Shown here: positions 44,689-53,486 of the stretch, piece by piece
Layout of the letters: every line of letters starts with the position of its first letter
Position numbering within the stretch: the first letter of the stretch is position 1
Translations under genes and position numbers: made by a program
Notes under the pieces: model-generated
The model's input: the letters and a program-made list of their open reading frames with translations, nothing else
Databases searched by the model: none
Told to the model about the DNA's origin: nothing
NCBI GenBank assembly: GCA_902525595.1
Contig: CABZHO010000004.1
Coordinates: 1 to 57,659, forward strand
Origin: an uncultured Pelagibacteraceae bacterium
GTDB taxonomy: Bacteria > Pseudomonadota > Alphaproteobacteria > Pelagibacterales > AG-422-B15
Direction: 5' to 3'
DNA length: 57,659 bases

Positions 44689-45704
44689 GTTTAAAAAATC
44701 ATACTGTTTTATCTGGTGTTCAACCCTCCGGTGATTTACATATTGGGAATTACTTAGGTGCAATAAAAAATTTTATAAACATGCAGGATGATTTTAATTG
44801 TTATTTTTGTGTCGTAGATCTCCATGCTATAACCGTAAAACAAGATCCAGAATCATTACGTAGAAATACACTTGAAGTAGTTGCGACTTACTTAGCTTCT
44901 GGAATAGATCCAAAGTTAAGTGTAATATTTAATCAAAGTAGTGTCTCAATGCATGCTGAGCTTTCATGGATCTTGAATTGCGTAACAAGAATGGGTTGGT
45001 TAAATCGGATGACACAATTTAAAGATAAGGCAGGAAAAGACCGAGAAAATGTAAGCTCAGGTCTATTTATATATCCTAATTTAATGGCAGCTGATATTTT
45101 ACTCTATAAGGCAACACACGTACCAGTAGGAAATGATCAGAAACAACACTTAGAATTAACACGAGATATAGCTCAAAGGTTTAATAGAGATTATAATTGC
45201 GAGAATTTCTTTCCAAGCCCCGAACCAATAATTGACAATGATATATCAAGAATCATGTCACTTAAAAATGGTTTACAAAAAATGAGCAAGTCTGATCCCT
45301 CGGAGTATTCAAGAATTAGTTTAACTGATGACAATGATACAATTATCAAGAAAATCAAAAAAGCTAAAACTGCTGATGTACCAATGCCAGATAATTTAAA
45401 TGATGTTCTTGTATTGAGTGAAATTAACAACTTATTAAATATTTACTCAGGATTTTCTAGTATGAAAAAAGAACAATTAATCGATCAATATAAAGGTGAA
45501 AATTTTTCTAATTTTAAGTCTGAACTTTCAGACTTGCTCGTTTCTAAAATTGAACCTATTGCAATAGAAGTAAAGAAACTAATGAATGATAAATCATTTT
45601 TATTTGATGTTTTAAGTGATGGAAAAAAAAGGGCTACAGAAATTGCCACAAAAACATTAAATGATGTTTACGATATAGTGGGGCTTCTAAGATATGATTC
45701 ATAG
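44685..45704 (+). CDS. trpS: Tryptophanyl-tRNA synthetase
   Basis: This 339-residue class Ic synthetase has the HIGN signature (19-22) in SGDLHIGNYLGA, the KMSKS loop (199-203), and GNDQKQHLELTRD for tryptophan and ATP contacts. Complete. It is translationally coupled to murJ and overlaps the next gene by 11 bp. Confidence 0.97.
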   Translation: MSLKNHTVLSGVQPSGDLHIGNYLGAIKNFINMQDDFNCYFCVVDLHAITVKQDPESLRRNTLEVVATYLASGIDPKLSVIFNQSSVSMHAELSWILNCVTRMGWLNRMTQFKDKAGKDRENVSSGLFIYPNLMAADILLYKATHVPVGNDQKQHLELTRDIAQRFNRDYNCENFFPSPEPIIDNDISRIMSLKNGLQKMSKSDPSEYSRISLTDDNDTIIKKIKKAKTADVPMPDNLNDVLVLSEINNLLNIYSGFSSMKKEQLIDQYKGENFSNFKSELSDLLVSKIEPIAIEVKKLMNDKSFLFDVLSDGKKRATEIATKTLNDVYDIVGLLRYDS

Positions 45705-46170
45705 ATCGAAATTTTTAGTTATCGTAGATGACTCAGATGAGCTAAATGTAGCAATTAGATTTGCCGCAAAGAGAGCTCAAAGTACTAAGGGCGGTGTTAT
45801 ACTCCTAAATATAATTGAACAATTTGACCCGCAACAATGGCAGTCTATTGAGGAAATAATTCTTCAAGAGGCAAGGGATAAGGCACAAGAAAAATTACAA
45901 AAATGGTCAAAAGTTATTAATGATTTAACAGATATAGTTCCTGAAGTAATTGTTAAAGAAGGTATACCAAGTGAAAAAATAATCGAAACGCTAGAGTCTG
46001 ATAATGCTATTAGGTTTTTAGTTTTAGCTGCTGCTAATAGTGAACAGCCAGGTCCGTTAGTTTCACTTCTAGCAGGACAAAAAGCTGGTAAATTACCTGT
46101 CCCCCTCGTTATTATTCCACAAGGTCTCACGGATGATTTGATCGACGATTTAGCGTCAAGATCAGACTAA
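45694..46170 (+). CDS. Universal stress protein (UspA domain)
   Basis: This 158-residue single UspA-fold protein starts with SKFLVIVDDSDELNVAIRFA, the nucleotide-binding beta-alpha unit, and ends near VPLVIIPQGL. The G-x2-G-x9-G ATP loop is only partly recognisable (LAGQKAGKLPVPLVII), so ATP binding is uncertain. A Usp gene between trpS and nfuA is a conserved alphaproteobacterial arrangement. Confidence 0.88.
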   Translation: MIHRSKFLVIVDDSDELNVAIRFAAKRAQSTKGGVILLNIIEQFDPQQWQSIEEIILQEARDKAQEKLQKWSKVINDLTDIVPEVIVKEGIPSEKIIETLESDNAIRFLVLAAANSEQPGPLVSLLAGQKAGKLPVPLVIIPQGLTDDLIDDLASRSD

Positions 46171-46255
46171 AAAAAACAATAGTTTCAGTTACTTATCATA
46201 ATAATAATTGAAATCTTTAAAATTTAATGAATCTATCTATATAAATCTTTTAACT

Positions 46256-46816
46256 ATGTTTATACAAACTGAATCAACGCCAAATCCTAATTCTCTAAAG
46301 TTCATACTTGAAAATTACAAGCTATGTAGTGAGCCAAGGGAATTCAATAATTTGACAAGTAATAATTCAAAACTTGCAGAAAAACTTTTTAAAATCGAAG
46401 GCATTGAAAAGATTTTTTTTAATGAAAATATCATTTCTATAAATAAGAACAAATACAATTGGGATCAATTAAAAGCTTCAATACTTCAAGTTATCTCTGA
46501 TTTTATACATTCGGGTCTATCTCCAGTTGAAGATAGAGATCAAGAAATTAAAAATGATAATGAGATTAAGTTTAACGAGATTGACAAAGAAATAGTCAGT
46601 AACATAAATACTATTTTAGAAACAAAAGTCAGACCAGCGATTATGCAAGATGGTGGTGATATAAAATTCAAGAGTTACGATGAGGGTATCGTTTACTTAA
46701 CACTACAAGGAAGTTGTGCTGGATGTCCTAGCGCAACATTGACACTAAAAAATGGAGTTGAAAATTTACTAAAACACCATATTCCAGAAATTAAAAAAGT
46801 AGAACAAGTTGTATAG
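46256..46816 (+). CDS. nfuA: Fe-S cluster carrier NfuA
   Basis: This 186-residue protein has an N-terminal Nfu_N domain (MFIQTESTPNPNSLKF start) and a C-terminal NifU domain with the cluster-binding CAGC (154-157) after DGGDIKF. It carries 4Fe-4S clusters to target enzymes. ATG 46256 is chosen because it begins the conserved domain exactly; a TTG at 46208 would add a 16-residue extension with no match. The 85-bp gap before it is AT-rich without a clear promoter. Confidence 0.94.
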   Translation: MFIQTESTPNPNSLKFILENYKLCSEPREFNNLTSNNSKLAEKLFKIEGIEKIFFNENIISINKNKYNWDQLKASILQVISDFIHSGLSPVEDRDQEIKNDNEIKFNEIDKEIVSNINTILETKVRPAIMQDGGDIKFKSYDEGIVYLTLQGSCAGCPSATLTLKNGVENLLKHHIPEIKKVEQVV

Positions 46817-46818
46817 TA

Positions 46819-47781
46819 ATGAGCAAGATTATTAATTTATTCAAAGAAAATAGTAATATGAACTTAGTGATAAAAATATATTACCAAATTTTCTTTTTGA
46901 TAATATTTCTCGTATTGCTTTCATTAATTTTTAGCCAAAAAATTTATGATCTTGATACTAGTAGAGTATTTTCAGACAATGTCTTAAAAATAAAAAAGGA
47001 AAGTAACTTATATTCAGTAAAACTTTTAGAGGACAATTATTCAAATAATAATTTTAGTATTAGGAAAATTAGAGAAACTAATTTAGTTCCTAACATTATC
47101 ATACCAAAACTACCAAATGATTTAAAAGAAATTAGGTCAACAAACAATAGAAAAGAACTTTTTATAAAAATAACTCTGCCAATTATAATTAAGGAAAATG
47201 AGAGATTGATTTTTTTAAATAAAAAAATTAGCAGACTAAAAAATCAATTTAATTTAACTTCTAGAAGTGAAGCTATTTGGCTTAAAAATACAATGAAAGC
47301 TTATAAGGTAAACACCATTGATAGATTATTAATTAAGGTAGATGCGGTCCCAGTTTCTATTGCTCTTGCTCAAGCAGCGATAGAGAGTGGTTGGGGAACG
47401 TCAAGATTTGCTTATGAGGGTAATGCTTTATTTGGGCAATATATATGGAGTAAATCTGCAAAAGGCATTATTCCTAATGATCGAAACTCAAATGCAACAT
47501 ATAAAATTAAATCATTTGACAGTTTAAAAGACTCTGTTGCTTCTTACATGAAAAATTTAAATACAAATTCTCATTATGAGGAATTTAGGCTTAATAGATT
47601 CATTATGAAAAATAATAATGTAAAACCTATTGGAAATATACTTGCAACTTATTTATATAATTATTCTATTGAAGATGACTATCCTAGCAAAATTCAAGAT
47701 ATAATTAGAGTTAATAAATTTGAAGATTTTGAAACTGTCAAAATTATAAAAAAACCAATAAGTACGTTTGAAATTATTTAA
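46819..47781 (+). CDS. Membrane-anchored Bax/FlgJ-type glucosaminidase
   Basis: This 320-residue protein has one N-terminal transmembrane anchor (about 20-40) and a C-terminal glucosaminidase domain (about 160-300) with SIALAQAAIESGWGTSRFA, where Glu is the catalytic acid, then GNALFGQY and SYMKNLNTN. This is the layout of E. coli Bax. It probably cuts peptidoglycan GlcNAc linkages in the periplasm. It follows nfuA by 2 bp and overlaps the convergent deacetylase gene by 8 bp. Confidence 0.85.
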   Translation: MSKIINLFKENSNMNLVIKIYYQIFFLIIFLVLLSLIFSQKIYDLDTSRVFSDNVLKIKKESNLYSVKLLEDNYSNNNFSIRKIRETNLVPNIIIPKLPNDLKEIRSTNNRKELFIKITLPIIIKENERLIFLNKKISRLKNQFNLTSRSEAIWLKNTMKAYKVNTIDRLLIKVDAVPVSIALAQAAIESGWGTSRFAYEGNALFGQYIWSKSAKGIIPNDRNSNATYKIKSFDSLKDSVASYMKNLNTNSHYEEFRLNRFIMKNNNVKPIGNILATYLYNYSIEDDYPSKIQDIIRVNKFEDFETVKIIKKPISTFEII

Positions 47782-48817
47782 TTATAAATTGATATCCAAA
47801 CCAGTGCCATTTGTCTTCAATTTTCGTTGTACAATTTAGCCGCCCTCTGCCACTACTATATGCTTCTCCAAGTTGGATTTGAAAACGTTTACTTGTTATT
47901 TTGTTAATGATTTGTTTGTTCCATTTACCTCCTGGATTTGAAAAACAGTTCAAATCGCTATTTTTCAAATCATCGATTATTGTGAATTCTATATCTGGCT
48001 TTTTATTTTCAACTAAATACATTTCACTTGGAATAAAATCTTCAATTCTTAGTGAATATGCTTTAGCTGCAAAAATAAAACGATCAATTGTGCCAAAATT
48101 TTCATTTAGAGAAAATCGTGGAAGATAATAGTGATTGCTATAACTTGACGTAACTCCAGAGTGTTGTCCAAAGGAGTGATCTATACCAAATTCCCCCAAT
48201 ACATCAATAACTAGTTTGCTTGTTTCTCCATAGGGATAAGCAAATAATTTAGGAATAAATCCTAAGTGCTTAACAAAGCTTTTATGGGATTTTAAAATGT
48301 CTGATTTAATCGTTTCTTTATCATTCAATGGTAAATGAAGATGAGTCGATGTATGCTGGCCAACTGTTCCGCCTTCGTTTACAAAACTACTTATTTGATC
48401 CCAGTTCATATACCCCTTCATTTGTTTGTCTACACTGTCTGTAGAAACAAATAATGTTACAGGAATATTGTTTTCTCTAAATACAGGCCATGCAATATCA
48501 TAAAATGAGTGGTAAGCATCATCAACTGAAAATGCAATGAATTTCTTTTCAAAAGTATAATCACTCTTCATAATCTCAATCAATTTTTCTAAACTTATAA
48601 CCTCAATTTCGTTTGTAATGACAAAGTTGATATGGTCTAAAAACTGTTCTTTTGTCACACTTGTTGATGGGTATTTGCTTTCGTCAAATCGGTGATACAT
48701 AAAAGTTGAAACCCCAGGTTCATTATCTGCAAAAACGATTGAAGAAAATGCATTTACTAAAAAAATAAAAAATAGTAGGAGGAAACGTCTAAAAAAAAAT
48801 GAAAAATACTTATTCAT
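47774..48817 (-). CDS. Secreted polysaccharide deacetylase (NodB domain, CE4)
   Basis: This 347-residue protein has an N-terminal hydrophobic signal (about 5-30, cleavage near FA-DNE). The NodB domain has FSVDDAYHSF, in which the second Asp binds metal, and QHTSTHLHL with the metal His pair. AYPYGETS supplies a later motif. A C-terminal beta-rich tail (about 255-347) follows. Likely substrates are peptidoglycan or an exopolysaccharide with N-acetyl groups. It is convergent with the glucosaminidase gene, suggesting a shared cell-wall role. Confidence 0.88.
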   Translation of the reverse strand: MNKYFSFFFRRFLLLFFIFLVNAFSSIVFADNEPGVSTFMYHRFDESKYPSTSVTKEQFLDHINFVITNEIEVISLEKLIEIMKSDYTFEKKFIAFSVDDAYHSFYDIAWPVFRENNIPVTLFVSTDSVDKQMKGYMNWDQISSFVNEGGTVGQHTSTHLHLPLNDKETIKSDILKSHKSFVKHLGFIPKLFAYPYGETSKLVIDVLGEFGIDHSFGQHSGVTSSYSNHYYLPRFSLNENFGTIDRFIFAAKAYSLRIEDFIPSEMYLVENKKPDIEFTIIDDLKNSDLNCFSNPGGKWNKQIINKITSKRFQIQLGEAYSSGRGRLNCTTKIEDKWHWFGYQFIIK

Positions 48818-48858
48818 TAAACTTTATTTTTAATCTATATGTTTAAAATATCAATAAT

Positions 48859-49482
48859 ATGTTCTTAATATTAGATTTTACACGGGAAATGAATATGGCA
48901 CTGGTGACTAACAACCAGTGTTATTATAAAAAAAGATCAGCCCAAAATCAAATATCTGAATTACTTATCAACGAAATAGAAAAATTTATTTTGAGTTCAA
49001 AAAGAAAACTGAAGGACCTCACTGCAATATATGTGATAACTGGTCCTGGAAGCTTTACCGGAGTAAGATCAGCTCTAACTTATGCAAAAGTATTAAAACT
49101 CACTCTTCAAATAAAAGTCTTTGGTGTATCAAAGTTTGAGATACTTAATAATCTTGCTAAATTAGATAATAGGAAAAATAAATATATTATTATTCAAAAT
49201 AAAGAAAAAGATTTTTTTATTCAAAATTTTAATTTTAATAATCCCTCTGGACCTCCAAAATTAAGTAACTTTGATCAAGATATTTTAAAATTGAAAAAAG
49301 ACTCAACAATAATTTGTGATAGTGAAAATTTTAGAGTAAAATTTATTAAAAAAGGGTCTAGCACTACTCAAAGAGATCTTAATTATGTGAAATATAATTT
49401 AAAGATATTATCTCGAATATTAATTAATTTAAAAGAGTTTAAAAATGATCCAAAGCCACTATATATTTCTAATTATTATTAA
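48859..49482 (+). CDS. tsaB: tRNA threonylcarbamoyladenosine biosynthesis protein TsaB
   Basis: This 207-residue ASKHA-fold protein is TsaD's partner in t6A37 synthesis. The TGPGSFTGVRSALTYAKVL segment is the family hallmark. The N-terminal FLILDFTREMNMALVT matches the first strands, and the C-terminal half is divergent. TsaD and TsaE are not in the window. The acetyltransferase gene rimI, usually between tsaB and fur in alphaproteobacteria, is missing here. Confidence 0.92.
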   Translation: MFLILDFTREMNMALVTNNQCYYKKRSAQNQISELLINEIEKFILSSKRKLKDLTAIYVITGPGSFTGVRSALTYAKVLKLTLQIKVFGVSKFEILNNLAKLDNRKNKYIIIQNKEKDFFIQNFNFNNPSGPPKLSNFDQDILKLKKDSTIICDSENFRVKFIKKGSSTTQRDLNYVKYNLKILSRILINLKEFKNDPKPLYISNYY

Positions 49483-49490
49483 GTAGTAAC

Positions 49491-49904
49491 ATGGTTGATG
49501 TAAAAAAAATGTGTCAAGACAAGGGTCTTAGAATGACTGAGCAACGTAACATCATTGCTGATGTTATAAGTCAAATGAGTATAGAGGGTCATCCAGATGT
49601 AAACGAAATTTTTCTCAACGCAAATGCAAAAGATAAAAACATAAGTATTGCTACTGTTTATCGCACGGTTAAGTTATTTGAAGAGTATGATGTAATAGAA
49701 AAACATGAATTTAAAGACGGAAGATCAAGATATGAAGCAATTGAAGAACATCACCATGACCATCTTATAGATATTGAGTCAGGAGAGATTCATGAATTTA
49801 CTAATAATGAAATTGAGTCAATTCAAAAAGCTGTTGCAAAAGAACTAGGCTATAATCTTGTTGATCATAGACTCGAATTATACGGTATTAAAATAAAGAA
49901 ATAA
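49491..49904 (+). CDS. fur: Fur-family transcriptional regulator (alphaproteobacterial Fur/Mur type)
   Basis: This 137-residue DNA-binding regulator has a winged helix (about 1-85) with LRMTEQRNIIADVI and ISIATVYRTVKLF as recognition helix, and a metal-sensing half with EEHHHDHLIDIESGEIHEF. The C-x2-C structural zinc motif found in E. coli Fur is missing, as is usual in alphaproteobacterial Fur/Mur proteins, which sense Mn as much as Fe. It lacks the heme motif of Irr. It lies between tsaB and plsC in the rightward run. Confidence 0.92.
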   Translation: MVDVKKMCQDKGLRMTEQRNIIADVISQMSIEGHPDVNEIFLNANAKDKNISIATVYRTVKLFEEYDVIEKHEFKDGRSRYEAIEEHHHDHLIDIESGEIHEFTNNEIESIQKAVAKELGYNLVDHRLELYGIKIKK

Positions 49905-49905
49905 A

Positions 49906-50679
49906 ATGTCAGCAATAAGACTAATTCTCATTTTATTTTTACTGACAATTTTCATATTCATTTCGATACCTTTACAAATAATCTTTAATATTATTGGATT
50001 TAAGTTACGGAGAATATATCCATTATTTTTTTATAGAATAATCAAATTTATTACAGGAATTCAAATTAACTTTGATAAAAATTCTTATAACAAAAGAATA
50101 AAAGGAACTCTTTTTGTTGCCAACCATGTATCTTGGTTCGATATAATATGTCTGGGTACAATACTTAATGCTAGATTCATTGCTAAAAAAGAGGTTTCTG
50201 AAATGGGAATATTTGGATTTTTAGCAAAGCTTAGTAATACATTTTTTATTGATAATTCTAATAAAAACAAAATTATTGAATACAACAAACTTATTAAAAG
50301 TAAATTAGAGAAAGGTGAAAATTTTATAATTTTTCCTGAAGGTACAACTTCAGATGGCAATGGCGTAAATCAATTTAAGTCATCTATGTTAGAATGTGCA
50401 TTTAATAATAAAAATGACACCTTTGTACAACCCATATCTATTTGTTACTCAAAAAAAAATAATATACCAATGGGTTTATTTTTAAGAAGAAACATAGCTT
50501 GGGTTGGAGATACGCCCATGGTTGAAGCTATGGCCAACCTTCTAAGCAGCGGTCCCATCACAGTGGATCTTGTATTTCACCATGTTCTTGATATTAGAAA
50601 ATTTAATAATAGAAAAGATTTAACTTCATTTTGCGAAGAACAAATCCTTCAAGGTCTTAATAAAAAAATAAAAATTTAA
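49906..50679 (+). CDS. plsC: 1-acyl-sn-glycerol-3-phosphate acyltransferase
   Basis: This 257-residue membrane-bound acyltransferase makes phosphatidic acid. An N-terminal hydrophobic segment (about 5-28) anchors it. Motif I is NHVSWFDI (H-x4-D) and motif III is FPEGTTSDGN. The C-terminal half is typical for plsC of the fur-plsC-miaB neighbourhood; some related proteins are lyso-ornithine-lipid acyltransferases (OlsA), which is the main alternative. Confidence 0.91.
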   Translation: MSAIRLILILFLLTIFIFISIPLQIIFNIIGFKLRRIYPLFFYRIIKFITGIQINFDKNSYNKRIKGTLFVANHVSWFDIICLGTILNARFIAKKEVSEMGIFGFLAKLSNTFFIDNSNKNKIIEYNKLIKSKLEKGENFIIFPEGTTSDGNGVNQFKSSMLECAFNNKNDTFVQPISICYSKKNNIPMGLFLRRNIAWVGDTPMVEAMANLLSSGPITVDLVFHHVLDIRKFNNRKDLTSFCEEQILQGLNKKIKI

Positions 50680-50683
50680 AATC

Positions 50684-51991
50684 GTGAAAAATTATAAGTT
50701 TTTTATTAAATCATATGGTTGTCAAATGAATTTCTACGACAGTCAAAAGATAACCACAATACTTGAGAGTAAAGGTTACCAATTACAAGATAGTCCTGAT
50801 AAAGCTGACTTAGTTGTTTTTAATACATGCAACATAAGAGATAAAGCAGCTCATAAAGTTTATTCAGATATTGGAAGAGTTAATAAATTTGATAATAAAA
50901 AAACGATTGCAGTAGTTGGTTGTGTTGCTCAGGCAGAAAATAGCGAAATGTTTAAAAAGAACCATGCAATTGATATAGTGCTTGGGCCACAAAGTTATCA
51001 TTTATTGCCCCAGATGATCAAAGATCTTGAAAAAAAATCAAAATTAATAAATACAGAATTTATTGTAAATGAAAAATTTGACTACCTATCCGAACAACAT
51101 AGACCTCAGGGTATTTCTTCGTTTATAACTATTCAAGAAGGATGTGATAAGTTTTGTTCGTTTTGTGTTGTTCCCTATACTCGTGGACCAGAATATTCAA
51201 GATCAATTGAAGCAATATCAAAAGAAGCAGATTTGCTGACAAGCAAAGGAGCACGAGAAATTGTTTTACTGGGTCAAAATGTAAATGCTTATCAGGATTT
51301 ATCTTTGAACAAAGTAAAAAGATTAAATCATTTAATTGAAAATTTGAGTAAGAATGAGAATATAAAACGGATTAGATACACAACTTCACACCCTATAAAT
51401 ATGAATAAAGAGTTAATAGATTGTCACGCTGATAGTTCAAAGCTTATGCCATTTCTACACTTGCCAGTACAGTCTGGTTCTTCAACAATTTTGAGAAAAA
51501 TGAATCGAAAATATGACTCAAATTTTTATAAAGAGATAATTTATAAGTTAAAAAAAGCTAAACCCTCAATTCAAATTTCATCTGATTTTATTGTGGGCTA
51601 CCCAGGTGAAACAGATAAAGATTTTCAAGATACGCTTGACTTAGTTGATGAAATGAAATTTACTCAATCATATTCATTTATTTATAGTTCAAGACCTGGA
51701 ACCAAAGCAGCATCAGAGAGCGATGTTACGCCTCTTCATATAAAAAAAGAGCGCTTAAAGATTCTTCAGGAAAAATTAAGAAATATTCAGCTAAAATTTA
51801 ATAAAGGGTTTTGCAATAAAAATATTGAAGTATTAATTGAAAATAAAAGCGCAAGTAATCCAGAATATTTTTTTGGACGAACACCATACATGCAATCGGT
51901 ATATATAAAATCATCAAATCTCAAAGACGGCGATATTAAAAATGTAAGTATTTCGACTTGCAACCATAAGAGTTTGTATGGTAGTTGTTAG
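50684..51991 (+). CDS. miaB: tRNA-2-methylthio-N6-dimethylallyladenosine synthase MiaB
   Basis: This 435-residue radical SAM methylthiotransferase modifies A37. The N-terminal cluster Cys are 13, 49 and 80 (YGCQMN, NTCNIR, VGCVA). The radical SAM triad Cys154, 158 and 161 lies in GCDKFCSFC, and the C-terminal TRAM-like segment is present. The start is GTG at 50684; no ATG gives the conserved first strand. Confidence 0.97.
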   Translation: MKNYKFFIKSYGCQMNFYDSQKITTILESKGYQLQDSPDKADLVVFNTCNIRDKAAHKVYSDIGRVNKFDNKKTIAVVGCVAQAENSEMFKKNHAIDIVLGPQSYHLLPQMIKDLEKKSKLINTEFIVNEKFDYLSEQHRPQGISSFITIQEGCDKFCSFCVVPYTRGPEYSRSIEAISKEADLLTSKGAREIVLLGQNVNAYQDLSLNKVKRLNHLIENLSKNENIKRIRYTTSHPINMNKELIDCHADSSKLMPFLHLPVQSGSSTILRKMNRKYDSNFYKEIIYKLKKAKPSIQISSDFIVGYPGETDKDFQDTLDLVDEMKFTQSYSFIYSSRPGTKAASESDVTPLHIKKERLKILQEKLRNIQLKFNKGFCNKNIEVLIENKSASNPEYFFGRTPYMQSVYIKSSNLKDGDIKNVSISTCNHKSLYGSC

Positions 51992-52010
51992 TTAAGGAAA
52001 TTTATTACAT

Positions 52011-53030
52011 TTGAATAATAAAGTTATAAAAAAATCAGTTTTAGACAATAATCAACAGGAAGATATTACAACAGTTATTAATGTTGAAAATAATGAAGTA
52101 GTTGAGATATTTGGTATCAATAATGAAAATATAAATTATTTTCAAAAACTTCTATCTATCAAAGTCTTTCAAAAAGGTAATCAATTAAGTCTGAAAGGTA
52201 GTAGAAAAAATATTAACATTCTTCGCGATGCAATATCAAAAACACTTTATGAGAAAAAAATATATAAAGCTAAAAATATTCACAATCAAATTATGGAGAA
52301 CCTAAGAATGCAAATTCTTAATGAAAAAGAAAAAATTAAAAATATCAACGTTACCAAAACACAAAAATTAGATGTTATAGGTAAAAGTAAAATGCAAAAT
52401 TCTTATCTCGACATTTTGCAAAAAAAACAAATTATATTTGCTGTTGGACCTGCTGGTACAGGAAAAACATTTTTAGCCGTTGCCGCAGCAGTTTCACAAT
52501 TACTAGAAAATAAATTTGATAGAATAATTTTATCTAGACCCGCTGTTGAAGCTGGAGAAAAACTTGGCTTTCTACCTGGTGATTTGAAAGAGAAAGTAGA
52601 TCCTTATTTAAGACCTTTGTATGACTCGCTTTATGATTTGATGCCTGCAGACTTGGCAATTAGAAAAATTCAGTCCACAGAAATTGAAATAGCTCCACTC
52701 GCATTTATGAGAGGAAGAACTTTAAATAATGCGTTTGTAATTTTAGATGAAGCTCAAAATGCAACCCATAATCAAATTAAGATGTTTCTTACAAGATGTG
52801 GAAAGAATTCAAGAATGGTTGTAACTGGGGACCCATCACAAACTGACCTTAACAAAAGAAGCGATTCAGGGCTTTTAAAATCAATTCATATTCTGAAGGA
52901 TATTGATGATATTGCTGTAATTAATTTTGGTCATAAGGACATTGTAAGAGATGAAATGGTAACCAAAATCATAAATGCCTACGATTCATATGACGATCAA
53001 ATCAAAGATCTATTTGACCAAAAATCCTAA
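52011..53030 (+). CDS. phoH: PhoH-family ATPase (PhoH-like protein, YbeZ)
   Basis: This 339-residue protein has an N-terminal RNA-binding KH-like part (about 20-85) and a P-loop ATPase core with GPAGTGKT (146-153) and VILDEAQNA as Walker B. It is a YbeZ-type helicase that works with YbeY in ribosome and RNA maturation. The start is TTG at 52011, 19 bp after miaB. It lies 2 bp upstream of ybeY as in most bacteria. Confidence 0.96.
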   Translation: MNNKVIKKSVLDNNQQEDITTVINVENNEVVEIFGINNENINYFQKLLSIKVFQKGNQLSLKGSRKNINILRDAISKTLYEKKIYKAKNIHNQIMENLRMQILNEKEKIKNINVTKTQKLDVIGKSKMQNSYLDILQKKQIIFAVGPAGTGKTFLAVAAAVSQLLENKFDRIILSRPAVEAGEKLGFLPGDLKEKVDPYLRPLYDSLYDLMPADLAIRKIQSTEIEIAPLAFMRGRTLNNAFVILDEAQNATHNQIKMFLTRCGKNSRMVVTGDPSQTDLNKRSDSGLLKSIHILKDIDDIAVINFGHKDIVRDEMVTKIINAYDSYDDQIKDLFDQKS

Positions 53031-53032
53031 AA

Positions 53033-53479
53033 ATGGTTAGCTTAAGTTATAACGTTGATGAAAAAAAATGGCAAAAATCATTCCCTTTATTCAAAAAATA
53101 TATTAGTAAATCGGTAATCGAGACAATTAAGACAGTAAAAATAAATTTAAGTGAAAATTCTGAAATAAATTTCCTTTTAACTTCTGATAAAAAAATTCAA
53201 AAATTAAATTCTAAATATAGAAATAAAAACTTACCCACAAATGTATTATCATTTCCAATGATGAAAAAAGTTAATGGAGTAATGCTGATTGGTGATATTG
53301 CAATATCAAATGAAAAAATTCTCAAAGAGTCAAAAAATCTTAAAACAAATAAATATTCTTACTTATCTAAAATAACAATACATGGTGTTCTACATTTACT
53401 CGGATTCGATCACCAAACAGAAAAAGAATTTCAAATAATGAATCAATACGAAAAAAAAATTTTAAAAAGACTGCAGTAA
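53033..53479 (+). CDS. ybeY: Endoribonuclease YbeY (16S rRNA maturation)
   Basis: This 148-residue metallo-endoribonuclease has the zinc site HGVLHLLGFDH (117-127) with three His residues. TNVLSFPM carries the second motif. The protein is needed for 16S rRNA 3' processing and quality control. It sits between phoH and corC in the conserved phoH-ybeY-corC-lnt order. Confidence 0.96.
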   Translation: MVSLSYNVDEKKWQKSFPLFKKYISKSVIETIKTVKINLSENSEINFLLTSDKKIQKLNSKYRNKNLPTNVLSFPMMKKVNGVMLIGDIAISNEKILKESKNLKTNKYSYLSKITIHGVLHLLGFDHQTEKEFQIMNQYEKKILKRLQ

Positions 53480-53486
53480 AAAAATA

